Shown piece by piece: positions 45,506 to 52,607 of a stretch of 64,000 bases of DNA; positions within the stretch are counted from its first letter, which is position 1, and every line of letters starts with the position of its first letter. The notes under the pieces are model-generated. The model was given only the letters and a program-made list of their open reading frames with translations, had not been told where the DNA came from and ran no database searches. This DNA is from Salinimicrobium profundisediminis (lineage in GTDB: Bacteria; Bacteroidota; Bacteroidia; Flavobacteriales; Flavobacteriaceae), in the NCBI RefSeq assembly GCF_026241755.1, contig NZ_JAPJDA010000022.1, positions 1 through 64,000 of the forward strand. The letters are read 5' to 3'. A program made the position numbers and the translations under genes.

Positions 45506-45538
45506 AGACCTCACAGGTTTCAAAAACCTGTGAGGTCT
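45506..45538. terminator. 15-bp stem-loop between convergent genes (ACCTnACAGGT family)
   Basis: AGACCTCACAGGTTT and its complement around a CAA loop lie between the class V aminotransferase and asnA stops, so it can serve both. Confidence 0.6.
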
Positions 45539-45557
45539 TTGTGAAGTCTCTGTGTTT

Positions 45558-46577
45558 TTAAAGCAAAAACACACCTTCGGTTTTTAATTCCTGTCTCATT
45601 TCATCGGGCCAGATGCTCGCCTGTACTTCCCCAATATGTCTTTTTTGAAGCAGGAACATACACAGCCTTGACTGTCCTATCCCGCCACCAATGGTTTGAG
45701 GGAGTTTTTCTGAAAGTAGCTGGTCATGGTAGTATAAACTTTTACGGTCTTCGGCTTTTCTTTCTTGTAGTTGTAGCTCCAGGGTCTTTTTGTCTACCCT
45801 AATTCCCATTGAAGACAATTCAAAAGCCTGTTCCAGTACACTGTTCCAGACTAAAATATCGCCGTTGAGGCCTTTTGTAGAAGCCGAGGTAGGAGTGCTC
45901 CAGTCATCATAATCTGGAGCCCGGCCGTCATGAGGTTCTCCGCTTTCCAGAATTCCACCTATGCCAATGAGAAATACGGCCCCAAATTCTTTAGCTGCCC
46001 TGTCTTCGCGTTGTTTTGGGCTGAGGTGAGGGTACTTTTGCAGCAGGTCTTCGGTGTGTAAAAAGGTGATTTCTTCAGGCAGGTCGAGGGAGAGGAGAGG
46101 ATATTTTTTGGTGATGGCAGCCTGGGTGGCGAGAAGGGAAGAATATATGCTGCGTACCTGGGTCTTTAGGAATTCCAATTGACGGTCTTCGGGGAGTATT
46201 ACTTTTTCCCAGTCCCACTGGTCTACCGAAATGGAATGTATTGGCCCCAGTTCTTCATCGGGCCGCAGGGCTTTCATATCGGTCACTATTCCCATTCCGG
46301 GTTCAATTTCATACTCCCGCAGTCTTAATCTTTTCCATTTAGCGAGAGATTGCACCACTTCGGCGCGGCGCTCCTGCATAGCTTTTATAGGGAAACCAAC
46401 CGGTCTTTCAATTCCGTTTAGATCGTCGTTGATGCCGGTGCCGTGAAGTACAACGGTGGGAGCCGATATTTTTACCAGTGAAAGCTGTGCTTTAAGGTGT
46501 TTTTCAAATTCAGATTTTACGAAGTCAACAGCTTCTTCAGTTTCAAGTTTTTGTGATAGTTGTAATGTAGTTTTCAT
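45558..46577 (-). CDS. asnA: Aspartate--ammonia ligase (asparagine synthetase A)
   Basis: The 339-residue protein has the AsnA order: KTTLQLSQKLETEEAVDFVK, GINDDLNGIERPVGF, VQSLAKWKRLRLREYEI, ISVDQWDWEKVI, GGILESGEPHDGRAPDYDDW and GGGIGQSRLCMFLLQKRHIGEVQ. It makes asparagine from aspartate, ammonia and ATP. The fold is that of class II aminoacyl-tRNA synthetases. The gene is preceded by a 330-bp leader with two Asn-codon-rich reading frames and two terminators (46574-46911), so its expression is probably set by asparaginyl-tRNA supply. Its ATG overlaps the stop of the second leader frame (ATGA). Confidence 0.96.
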   Translation of the reverse strand: MKTTLQLSQKLETEEAVDFVKSEFEKHLKAQLSLVKISAPTVVLHGTGINDDLNGIERPVGFPIKAMQERRAEVVQSLAKWKRLRLREYEIEPGMGIVTDMKALRPDEELGPIHSISVDQWDWEKVILPEDRQLEFLKTQVRSIYSSLLATQAAITKKYPLLSLDLPEEITFLHTEDLLQKYPHLSPKQREDRAAKEFGAVFLIGIGGILESGEPHDGRAPDYDDWSTPTSASTKGLNGDILVWNSVLEQAFELSSMGIRVDKKTLELQLQERKAEDRKSLYYHDQLLSEKLPQTIGGGIGQSRLCMFLLQKRHIGEVQASIWPDEMRQELKTEGVFLL

Positions 46578-46708
46578 AATGTTTGTTTTAAATGTTTAAG
46601 AAATAAAAAAGCCTGCCCCGGGAAGGAGGCAGGCTTTAAAGCACAGAGATCCTCTCCCCCGGGTGGCGGACTATTATTATTGATATTATTATTTTGAAGT
46701 CGTTTCAT
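46574..46708 (-). CDS. Second asnA leader peptide (Asn-rich, 44 codons)
   Basis: The ATG at 46708 opens MKRLQNNNINNNSPPP, with six AAT Asn codons around one Ile. The frame continues through the terminator hairpin (46608-46637) and stops with TGA overlapping the asnA ATG. Just past the Asn codons the RNA segment complementary to 46654-46663 can pair with the terminator loop and stem base (complement of 46617-46628), forming an antiterminator. Whether the full 44 codons are translated is uncertain; the Asn run is the functional part I infer. Confidence 0.6.
   Translation of the reverse strand: MKRLQNNNINNNSPPPGGEDLCALKPASFPGQAFLFLKHLKQTL
46608..46637 (-). terminator. Attenuator terminator 2 of asnA
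   Basis: On the minus strand AAAGCCTGCC pairs perfectly with GGCAGGCTTT around a 10-base loop, then TTTTTTATTT follows. It is only 31 bp upstream of the asnA start codon. Confidence 0.8.
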
Positions 46709-46723
46709 TATTCTGCAAAAAAA

Positions 46724-46752
46724 AAAGCCTTTCCGGGTGGCGGAAAGGCTTT
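46724..46752 (-). terminator. Attenuator terminator 1 of asnA
   Basis: On the minus strand AAAGCCTTTCCG and CGGAAAGGCTTT form a perfect 12-bp stem with a 5-base loop, followed by a run of about ten T. It lies just after the stop of the first leader peptide. Confidence 0.85.
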
Positions 46753-46816
46753 GAATATTGTTTAAGGGATTTTTTATACAATAATAGCTCTCCGCAATCT
46801 GATTTGATTCAGATTG
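46741..46816 (-). promoter_or_regulatory. Alternative structures of asnA attenuator 1
   Basis: Two competing structures are visible. A perfect 8-bp hairpin at 46795-46816 (CAATCTGA/TCAGATTG) covers the last Asn codons of leader 1. The segment at 46786-46794 (AGCTCTCCG on the plus strand) can pair in RNA with 46741-46750, the 5' arm of terminator 1, extended by a six-base pairing between 46778-46783 and 46756-46761. A ribosome stalled on Asn codons would favour the second structure and read-through. Confidence 0.6.
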
Positions 46817-46851
46817 TTATTGAAATTATTATTGTTATTATTTAAAATCAC
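46774..46851 (-). CDS. First asnA leader peptide (10 Asn of 25 residues)
   Basis: A GTG at 46851 opens a 25-codon frame: MILNNNNNNFNNNLN followed by QIRLRRAIIV and TAA at 46774. Ten codons are Asn (AAT or AAC), far above chance even in AT-rich DNA, and terminator 1 begins 22 bp after the stop. No in-frame ATG is available upstream because a TAA intervenes. The gene it precedes makes asparagine, which fits classical leader-peptide attenuation. Confidence 0.65.
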   Translation of the reverse strand: MILNNNNNNFNNNLNQIRLRRAIIV

Positions 46852-46903
46852 CTGGATTGTTCTTTTTTGATTTTGGTAAACTTAGGTCATTTTTTTTAAA
46901 TGG

Positions 46904-46911
46904 CAAATTTA
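46904..46911 (-). promoter_or_regulatory. Candidate -7 box for the asnA leader transcript
   Basis: On the minus strand TAAATTTG matches TAnnTTTG exactly and lies about 53 bp upstream of leader 1. It overlaps the stop codon of the DUF427 gene. A clear TTTG -33 element is not seen. Confidence 0.45.
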
Positions 46912-47190
46912 TTTTTCTATTTTCACTCCGTTCCAGAAAGCCACGTGGTTCTTAATTTGTGCTGCCTCGGGTTTTGGATGCGGATAAAACCAGGCCGCAT
47001 CGGTATTTTTTTCATCTCCCACTTTTAGGTGAAAATAAGAGGCTCTGCCTTTCCAGGGGCACACTGTATGGGTATCGCTCAGGTTGAAGAATTCAGAATT
47101 TATAGATTCCGGGGGGAAATACTGGTTGTTTTCTACTTCAACAGTTTGATCACTTTCGGCTATTACGGTGTTATTCCAAATTGCTTTCAT
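46909..47190 (-). CDS. DUF427 domain-containing protein
   Basis: The 93-residue protein is a single DUF427 domain: MKAIWNNTVIAESDQTVEVENNQYFPPESI, TVCPWKGRASYFHLKVGD with the conserved CPWKG block, and AAWFYPHPKPEAAQIKNHVAFW. The family is a small beta-barrel of unknown activity. Its ATG abuts the egtD stop, so both are translated from one transcript. The asnA leader begins directly after it. Confidence 0.9.
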   Translation of the reverse strand: MKAIWNNTVIAESDQTVEVENNQYFPPESINSEFFNLSDTHTVCPWKGRASYFHLKVGDEKNTDAAWFYPHPKPEAAQIKNHVAFWNGVKIEK

Positions 47191-48161
47191 TATTTTATTC
47201 TTTTAAAAAGATAGTTTTTAAAGCAGCTGTCTTTGTCGGCCCAACAGCCTGAAATCTCCAGTCCGGCTTCTTTGGCCAGCCAGGCTATGGAGGTGTCATC
47301 ATATTTTTGGGATACTTCGGTGTGTACGGTCTCCCATTTTTGAAAATGCACTTTAATGTCAAGAGCATTTATTGCTACAGTTTGTTCCTTTTTGCTCACC
47401 AGGAAGCTTTTGGCTACTCCTGATTCTGGATCATAAAGGGGCCAGTGCATAAAATCTTCAGGATCAAATTCGGCATCCAGTTCCCTGTTCATTCGCGTGA
47501 GCAGGTTTTTATTGAATGCTTCGGTAACTCCGGCGCCGTCATTATAAGCATCCAAAATCACCTTTGGATCCTTCTTTTGATCCACTCCCATAAAGAAAAG
47601 ATCTTTTTCATGCATTGCAGAAGATATCTTCTTTAAAAAGTTCACAGCTTCTTCGGGAGTGAGATTCCCAATATTCGAACCCAGGAAAAGGATCACTTTT
47701 TTACGCTCCCGGTAATCGGCCAGGCGGCTGAGTACTTCGGCATATGTGCCCTGCTGTGGTTCTACCTCTACAGCAGGAAATTCCTGTTGCAGGCTGCCTT
47801 TTAACTGCTCGAGCACATTCTTACTGATATCTACCGGCAGGTATTTATAGTCATAGTTCTTTTCTTCAAAGTGACTTAACAGCACCTTTGTTTTTTTCCC
47901 GTCCCCGGCACCAAGTTCTATAAGGTCAAAACCTTCTAAAGAGGCAAATTCATCTCCTAATTCTTCCCTGTGGCGCTTAAGAATTTGATATTCCTTGCCC
48001 GTAAGATAGTACTGGGGCAGGTCCATGATCTGCTGAAAGAGCTCGTCTCCCTTTTCATCATAAAGGAATTTTGAGCTAATTTTTTTAGGATATGAAGTAA
48101 GGCCTTTAAAGACGTCTTCGGCAAACTGGGTTTTGAATTCCGGAGGTTTGGTGTTGTTCAT
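47190..48161 (-). CDS. egtD: L-histidine N-alpha-methyltransferase (EgtD-like)
   Basis: The 323-residue protein has the EgtD layout: FAEDVFKGLTSYPKKISSKFLYDEKGDELF, LPQYYLTGKEYQIL, the SAM site LIELGAGDGKKTKVLLSHF, LPVDISKNVLEQLKGSL, FLGSNIGNLTPEEAVNFL and FFMGVDQKKDP. The family trimethylates histidine to hercynine, the first step of ergothioneine synthesis. The sulfoxide synthase EgtB that normally accompanies it is not next to it, so the pathway assignment is tentative. It is first in a two-gene unit with DUF427. Confidence 0.88.
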   Translation of the reverse strand: MNNTKPPEFKTQFAEDVFKGLTSYPKKISSKFLYDEKGDELFQQIMDLPQYYLTGKEYQILKRHREELGDEFASLEGFDLIELGAGDGKKTKVLLSHFEEKNYDYKYLPVDISKNVLEQLKGSLQQEFPAVEVEPQQGTYAEVLSRLADYRERKKVILFLGSNIGNLTPEEAVNFLKKISSAMHEKDLFFMGVDQKKDPKVILDAYNDGAGVTEAFNKNLLTRMNRELDAEFDPEDFMHWPLYDPESGVAKSFLVSKKEQTVAINALDIKVHFQKWETVHTEVSQKYDDTSIAWLAKEAGLEISGCWADKDSCFKNYLFKRIK

Positions 48162-48207
48162 AAGGAAAAAAATTTCCGGCGTAATTACCTTTTTTGGGGA
48201 ATAAAAA

Positions 48208-48229
48208 AAGGAAACCCGCAGGTTTCCTT
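48208..48229 (-). terminator. Terminator after the small TonB-domain genes
   Basis: The stem AAGGAAACC/GGTTTCCTT with loop CGCA, followed on the minus strand by TTTTTT, lies 53 bp past the stop of the second TonB-domain gene. Confidence 0.75.
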
Positions 48230-48282
48230 CAAATTTAAACTTTTATGTATCCCTTTTAGTTAAAGGAATAATAAGAATAGGC

Positions 48283-48696
48283 TTAGAATGTAAAAGGAAC
48301 TTTATAGCTCACCTCCACAGGTTTCCCGGCCATCTGCCCCGGCGTCATCGGCGGAATGGCAAGAATGATCCTCTTTGCTTCTTCATTGAGTTCCTTTTTG
48401 GCGCCTTCAACTTTAGAAATTACCGGCTTCCCTTCTTTATTGATCACAAAAGAAACTATAGCTTTCCCCCTAATGTAGTTGCCAGCTTTATCTTTTGGGA
48501 ACTTGTAATTCTCCTTGAGATGCTGGGTGAGCTTCTCCTTAAAACAGGTTTTTGAATTCCCCGAAAAATCTTCACAACCCGGCCAAACCGGAGGGGTTTC
48601 TTTGGTAGTGAGCGTATTTTTGGATACACTTACACCTTCCTGGGCAAATGTTGCTCCTGCGCTAAACAGGAAAAGGACAAAAAATAATTTTTTCAT
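48283..48696 (-). CDS. Small secreted protein with TonB C-terminal-like domain, copy B
   Basis: The 137-residue protein has a signal peptide (MKKLFFVLFLFSAGATFAQ). The mature part begins with a region containing PPVWPGCEDFSGNSKTCFKEKLTQHLKENYKFP, then a TonB-like C-terminal fold: IRGKAIVSFVINKEGKPVISKVEGAKKELNEEAKRIILAIPPMTPGQMAGKPVEVSYKVPFTF. It lacks the N-terminal transmembrane anchor and Pro-rich linker of a true TonB, so it is probably periplasmic. It shares the WPGCED-C-x-F block with the next gene and lies 16 bp after it. Confidence 0.85.
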   Translation of the reverse strand: MKKLFFVLFLFSAGATFAQEGVSVSKNTLTTKETPPVWPGCEDFSGNSKTCFKEKLTQHLKENYKFPKDKAGNYIRGKAIVSFVINKEGKPVISKVEGAKKELNEEAKRIILAIPPMTPGQMAGKPVEVSYKVPFTF

Positions 48697-48712
48697 GATC
48701 TGGGGCTTGTTC

Positions 48713-49087
48713 TTAGAAGCGGTAGGTAGTGGTAAAATTCCGGGAATCGGGCTCTCCGTTTAAAGTCCCGGGCTTCATATCTGGAATCTTTTTGAGCATT
48801 TCCCTGGCAGCTTCATTCACCAGTGGCTCCGATCCTTCAACCGAATTCACAATAACTTTCCCTTCTTCATTAATATTGAAAGATACTTTTACTTCTCCCC
48901 GAACGTAAGCATTCTGCTTCATGGGGTATTCGTAATTTTCCCTTACATGGGCATTTAGTTTTTCGTTAAAACATTCCGATTTATCTTCAGCGTCTTCACA
49001 GCCCGGCCAAACTGGTGAGGTTTGTTGTGCCTGGGCACCTGCTATTCCTCCAAAGAAAAAACATGCAATAACTAATAACTTCTTCAT
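48713..49087 (-). CDS. Small secreted protein with TonB C-terminal-like domain, copy A
   Basis: The 124-residue protein has a signal peptide (MKKLLVIACFFFGGIAGAQAQ) and the same arrangement as its neighbour: SPVWPGCEDAEDKSECFNEKLNAHVRENYEYP, then VRGEVKVSFNINEEGKVIVNSVEGSEPLVNEAAREMLKKIPDMKPGTLNGEPDSRNFTTTYRF. The pair looks like a tandem duplication. The two Cys in the CED...CF block could form a disulfide. The role is unknown; partners could be outer membrane receptors. Confidence 0.85.
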   Translation of the reverse strand: MKKLLVIACFFFGGIAGAQAQQTSPVWPGCEDAEDKSECFNEKLNAHVRENYEYPMKQNAYVRGEVKVSFNINEEGKVIVNSVEGSEPLVNEAAREMLKKIPDMKPGTLNGEPDSRNFTTTYRF

Positions 49088-49118
49088 AATGCTTAAAAAA
49101 TTTAAAATTGGACAAAAA

Positions 49119-49943
49119 TTAAACCGCTACCTGCCCTTTTATAGCCGGATGCGGATCATAATTTTCCAATTTAAAATCTTCAAACTTAAAATCAAAAATA
49201 TTTTTCACCTCAGGATTCAGTTTCATGACAGGCAAAGGCCTCGCATCCCGCGACAGCTGTAGGTTTACCTGCTCCAGGTGGTTGTTGTAAATATGAGCAT
49301 CACCAAAAGTGTGAATAAAATCTCCTGCTTCATAACCACATACCTGCGCAATCATCATAGTGAGCAGGGCATAGGAAGCGATGTTGAACGGTACCCCCAG
49401 AAAAATATCTGCACTTCGCTGGTAGAGTTGGCAGGATAATTTGCCGTTAGCAACGTAGAACTGAAAAAATGCATGACATGGAGGAAGCGCGGCTTTTCCA
49501 TTCGCTACATTTTCTGAAAAGGATTTTGAGGTATCGGGCAGTACCGAAGGGTTCCAGGCGGTAACCAGCATGCGGCGGCTGTTGGGGCTGGTCTTCAATG
49601 TTTCTACTACCTCTTTTATTTGATCTATATCTTCACTGTTCCAGTTGCGCCATTGATGACCGTACACCGGACCCAAATCGCCGTTCCCGTCGGCCCATTC
49701 GTTCCAGATACGCACTCCGTTTTCCTGTAAATATTTAATGTTGGTATCGCCGTTGAGGAACCAAAGCAGCTCGTAAATAATAGATTTTAGATGGAGCTTT
49801 TTTGTGGTAACCATGGGAAAACCTTCACTTAAATCAAACCGCATCTGGTAACCAAACACGCTTTTTGTGCCGGTGCCGGTGCGGTCTCCTTTTTCATTTC
49901 CGTTTTCCAGGACGTGTTTTATCAAGTCGTGATACTGCTTCAT
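49119..49943 (-). CDS. thyA: Thymidylate synthase
   Basis: The 274-residue protein is full-length Thy[75 protein letters not shown], the nucleophile Cys in [13 protein letters not shown] (about residue 156), [26 protein letters not shown] and [15 protein letters not shown]. It methylates dUMP to dTMP with methylene-tetrahydrofolate, producing dihydrofolate for FolA. It is monocistronic, with a 234-bp gap to the nucleoside transporter gene. Confidence 0.97.
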   Translation of the reverse strand: MKQYHDLIKHVLENGNEKGDRTGTGTKSVFGYQMRFDLSEGFPMVTTKKLHLKSIIYELLWFLNGDTNIKYLQENGVRIWNEWADGNGDLGPVYGHQWRNWNSEDIDQIKEVVETLKTSPNSRRMLVTAWNPSVLPDTSKSFSENVANGKAALPPCHAFFQFYVANGKLSCQLYQRSADIFLGVPFNIASYALLTMMIAQVCGYEAGDFIHTFGDAHIYNNHLEQVNLQLSRDARPLPVMKLNPEVKNIFDFKFEDFKLENYDPHPAIKGQVAV

Positions 49944-50177
49944 TATGAATTGATTATGAAGGGTTTATATTTTAAAGATAGTGCTGATGCTTACCTGCCA
50001 AAAATGGCAAATTCCGGATCAATTTCAGCTAAAATAGAAAACTGTCCTAATTAAAGAAGTTAATTCTAAAAAGGAATTATTAGAGACTTATTAACTATCG
50101 TGTTCAGGGTTAGCTATGCCTGAGTAACAGTAATCTTGATTCTTCACTCCTGATTCCTGATTCTCTTGAAATGAAAA

Positions 50178-51890
50178 TTATCCAATGATCATCCCGGCAA
50201 TTGTAGCCGAAAGTAAAGAAGCGAGGGTACCGCCAATAAGCGCTTTCATACCAAATTCCGACAGGGTTTTTCTTTGTCCGGGTGCCAGGGAACCAATTCC
50301 GCCTATTTGTATTCCAATAGAAGCGAAGTTGGCAAAACCACAAAGCATGTAAGTGGCCATGATGATAGATTTTTCATAGGTAAGGCTTAGCGCATTTACC
50401 GGATTCTTTAGTTCAGCCAGCTGTATATATCCTACAAATTCACTGGCTGCAAGTTTTATTCCCAGCAGCTGCCCCATGAGCATCATATCGGCTTTTGCTA
50501 CTCCAATAAGCCACATGAGCGGAGCAAAAATAATTCCGAGGAGAGATTCAAGAGACAACCTGGCGTAGGGAGTGTTTGCTGCCATGATACCATTAAGGCT
50601 TGTCCAGTCTCCAATTTTTCCGAGGCCGTAGTTTATCATAGCGATAAAAGCTATAAAAACCAGGAGCATTGCAGCGACATTGGCTGCCAGTTTTAAACCT
50701 TCGGTGGTACCGTTGGCAATGGCATCTAAAATATTAGATCCAATTTTGTCCGAAGAAACTTCTACATCGGTAGTGATCTTGTCCTGCTGCGGATAAAGGA
50801 TCTTTGAAATAACGATAGCTCCCGGTGCTGCCATAACCGATGCAGCCAGCAGGTGCTTTGCAAATTCTACTCTAAGAGCAGGATCATCCCCCCCCAAAAA
50901 GCCAATATAAGCAGCCAGTACGCCTCCTGCCACAGTAGCCATTCCGCCAATCATGACCAAAAGGATCTCCGATCGGCTCATTCTTTCAAGGTAGGCCTTG
51001 ATCATTAATGGGGCTTCAGTTTGTCCTAAAAAGATATTTCCGGCAACACTTAAACTTTCGGGCCCCGAGATGCCCATGAGCTTGGTTAGTACCCATGCCA
51101 TTCCTTTTACAACGATCTGTATCACCCCAAGGTAGAACAGTACAGAAGTTAAGGCAGAGAAGAAAACGATGGTGGGTAATACCTGGAACAGGAAGATAAA
51201 ACCATAGCTTTCTACACTCATTAGTCCGCCGAGCAAAAATTCGCTTCCTGCCGCGGTGAAATCAAGAATAAGTACAAAAAAGTAACCTACGGTCTCAAAT
51301 ACGTTTTGAACCACAGTGATCTTTAAAACCCCTATTGCCAAAAGAAGCTGGGCGCCTAATCCTACAAGAATAGTCTTCCAGTTTATAGCCCTGCGGTTGC
51401 TGCTAAAGATAAAAGCGAGTAAGATGAGAGAGACCATTCCCAGTGCACCTCTCCAGAAACTTGTGAAGGTAAAACCCTGGTTGGGTATTACGGTCTTTGC
51501 GGTATCTACGGGCAGTACTTCCTGTACAGTTTGTGGCACTTCCCTAAGGGAGTAGGTCACATCTCTTGTGCTAAGCACCAGCGTAGAATCGGTTAAGGTT
51601 TTTACTCTAAAGTTTTGGATACTGTCGCCCGGGCTGTCAAAGAATAGTACCAGTACATCATTTTGAAAAACATAATTCCCGGTTGATCTGGGAGCGTCTT
51701 CATTGGTAAGGGCGAGTTCAAAACCTCCATTGTCCAGTTTTAAATAGTCATTTCCGGGGGAGATGTCAAAAATGGTGTTTTGGGGGCTGCCTTCTACGGC
51801 TTCAAAATCCCAGGTTTTAGAAATTGATTGTGCAAGTAATGGGGAAATTCCGAAGAAGATCAGGAACAGGAAGCACCAGATTTTATTCAT
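50178..51890 (-). CDS. Concentrative nucleoside transporter (NupC-type) with extra N-terminal domain
   Basis: The 570-residue protein starts with a signal peptide (MNKIWCFLFLIFFGISPLLAQ) and an approximately 110-residue beta-rich domain (about residues 22-130) that is not part of usual 400-residue NupC proteins. The transporter core follows with family signatures FGALTSV-like FFSALTSVLFYLG, GNIFLGQTEAPLMIKAYLERMSRSE, MIGGMATVAGGVLAAYIGFLG and CGFANFASIGIQIGGIGSLAPG. It should import nucleosides with Na+ or H+. It lies 12 bp after the bifunctional nuclease gene. Confidence 0.92.
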   Translation of the reverse strand: MNKIWCFLFLIFFGISPLLAQSISKTWDFEAVEGSPQNTIFDISPGNDYLKLDNGGFELALTNEDAPRSTGNYVFQNDVLVLFFDSPGDSIQNFRVKTLTDSTLVLSTRDVTYSLREVPQTVQEVLPVDTAKTVIPNQGFTFTSFWRGALGMVSLILLAFIFSSNRRAINWKTILVGLGAQLLLAIGVLKITVVQNVFETVGYFFVLILDFTAAGSEFLLGGLMSVESYGFIFLFQVLPTIVFFSALTSVLFYLGVIQIVVKGMAWVLTKLMGISGPESLSVAGNIFLGQTEAPLMIKAYLERMSRSEILLVMIGGMATVAGGVLAAYIGFLGGDDPALRVEFAKHLLAASVMAAPGAIVISKILYPQQDKITTDVEVSSDKIGSNILDAIANGTTEGLKLAANVAAMLLVFIAFIAMINYGLGKIGDWTSLNGIMAANTPYARLSLESLLGIIFAPLMWLIGVAKADMMLMGQLLGIKLAASEFVGYIQLAELKNPVNALSLTYEKSIIMATYMLCGFANFASIGIQIGGIGSLAPGQRKTLSEFGMKALIGGTLASLLSATIAGMIIG

Positions 51891-51902
51891 TATGAATGGG
51901 GG

Positions 51903-52523
51903 TTATTTTCGCTTGGAGATCTCATCTCGTATACGGGCCGCTTTCTCATAATCTTCGTTTTTTACGGCCTGGTCTAGCATGTTATTGAGTTCGTTGAGTG
52001 ACAGTTTCCTGTAATCGGGTTGGTCAGATTTTATCTCGACTTCCTTAGAAAAGAGTTCATCTACTATAATATCTTCTTTCTCCTGCTCTTCTTTCTCTTT
52101 TGCAGCATCTCCCTTGAGGTAGATACCGGCCTTGTCAAGAATATTCTTATAGGTGAAAATGGGCGCCTGGAACCTCAAAGCAAGTGCAATGGCATCGCTG
52201 GTCCTGGCATCAATGATCTCTTCGATTTTATCGCGCTCACAAATGAGGCTGGAATAGAAAACCCCGTCTACCAGTTTGTGAATGATCACCTGTTTTACAA
52301 CGATCTCAAACCTGTCGGCAAAATTCTTGAAAAGGTCGTGGGTGAGTGGGCGTGGAGGCTTGATCTCTTTCTCAAGAGCGATAGCGATAGATTGAGCTTC
52401 AAAAGCTCCAATTACAATAGGGAGTTTACGCTCTCCTTCCACCTCACTCAAAATTAAGGCATAGGCCCCATTTTGGGTTTGGCTGTAAGAAATTCCTTTA
52501 ATGTTAAGGCGCACTAAACTCAT
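51903..52523 (-). CDS. Bifunctional nuclease family protein (DUF151) with UVR motif
   Basis: The 206-residue protein has a DUF151 nuclease-type domain (about residues 4-130: YALILSEVEGERKLPIVIGAFEAQSIAIALE, PRPLTHDLFKNFADRFEI, DARTSDAIALALRFQAPIF), an acidic linker, and a C-terminal UvrB/UvrC-type helical hairpin (LNELNNMLDQAVKNEDYEKAARIRDEISKR, about residues 172-205). Plant homologues were reported to cleave both DNA and RNA; the bacterial role is unclear. The UVR motif suggests protein interaction. It is the first gene of a unit with the nucleoside transporter. Confidence 0.92.
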   Translation of the reverse strand: MSLVRLNIKGISYSQTQNGAYALILSEVEGERKLPIVIGAFEAQSIAIALEKEIKPPRPLTHDLFKNFADRFEIVVKQVIIHKLVDGVFYSSLICERDKIEEIIDARTSDAIALALRFQAPIFTYKNILDKAGIYLKGDAAKEKEEQEKEDIIVDELFSKEVEIKSDQPDYRKLSLNELNNMLDQAVKNEDYEKAARIRDEISKRK

Positions 52524-52536
52524 ACTTCAAAAATAC

Positions 52537-52585
52537 AAAAAAAGCTGTCTAAACGGGCAAAATACCTATCTGAGACAGCCCTTTT
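52537..52585 (-). terminator. Terminator of the etf operon (GGCTGTCT family)
   Basis: AAGCTGTCT and AGACAGCC arms around about 23 bases, read on the minus strand, end in GCTTTTTTT. The arm sequence matches the larger elements at 37809 and 56435. Confidence 0.55.
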
Positions 52586-52607
52586 AACGGCTTGCAAGTT
52601 AAAAAAA

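Noticed and set aside
46578-46908. T-box riboswitch upstream of asnA
   Set aside because: No T-box bulge sequence or specifier stem layout is visible. The two Asn-rich reading frames with terminators explain the leader better.
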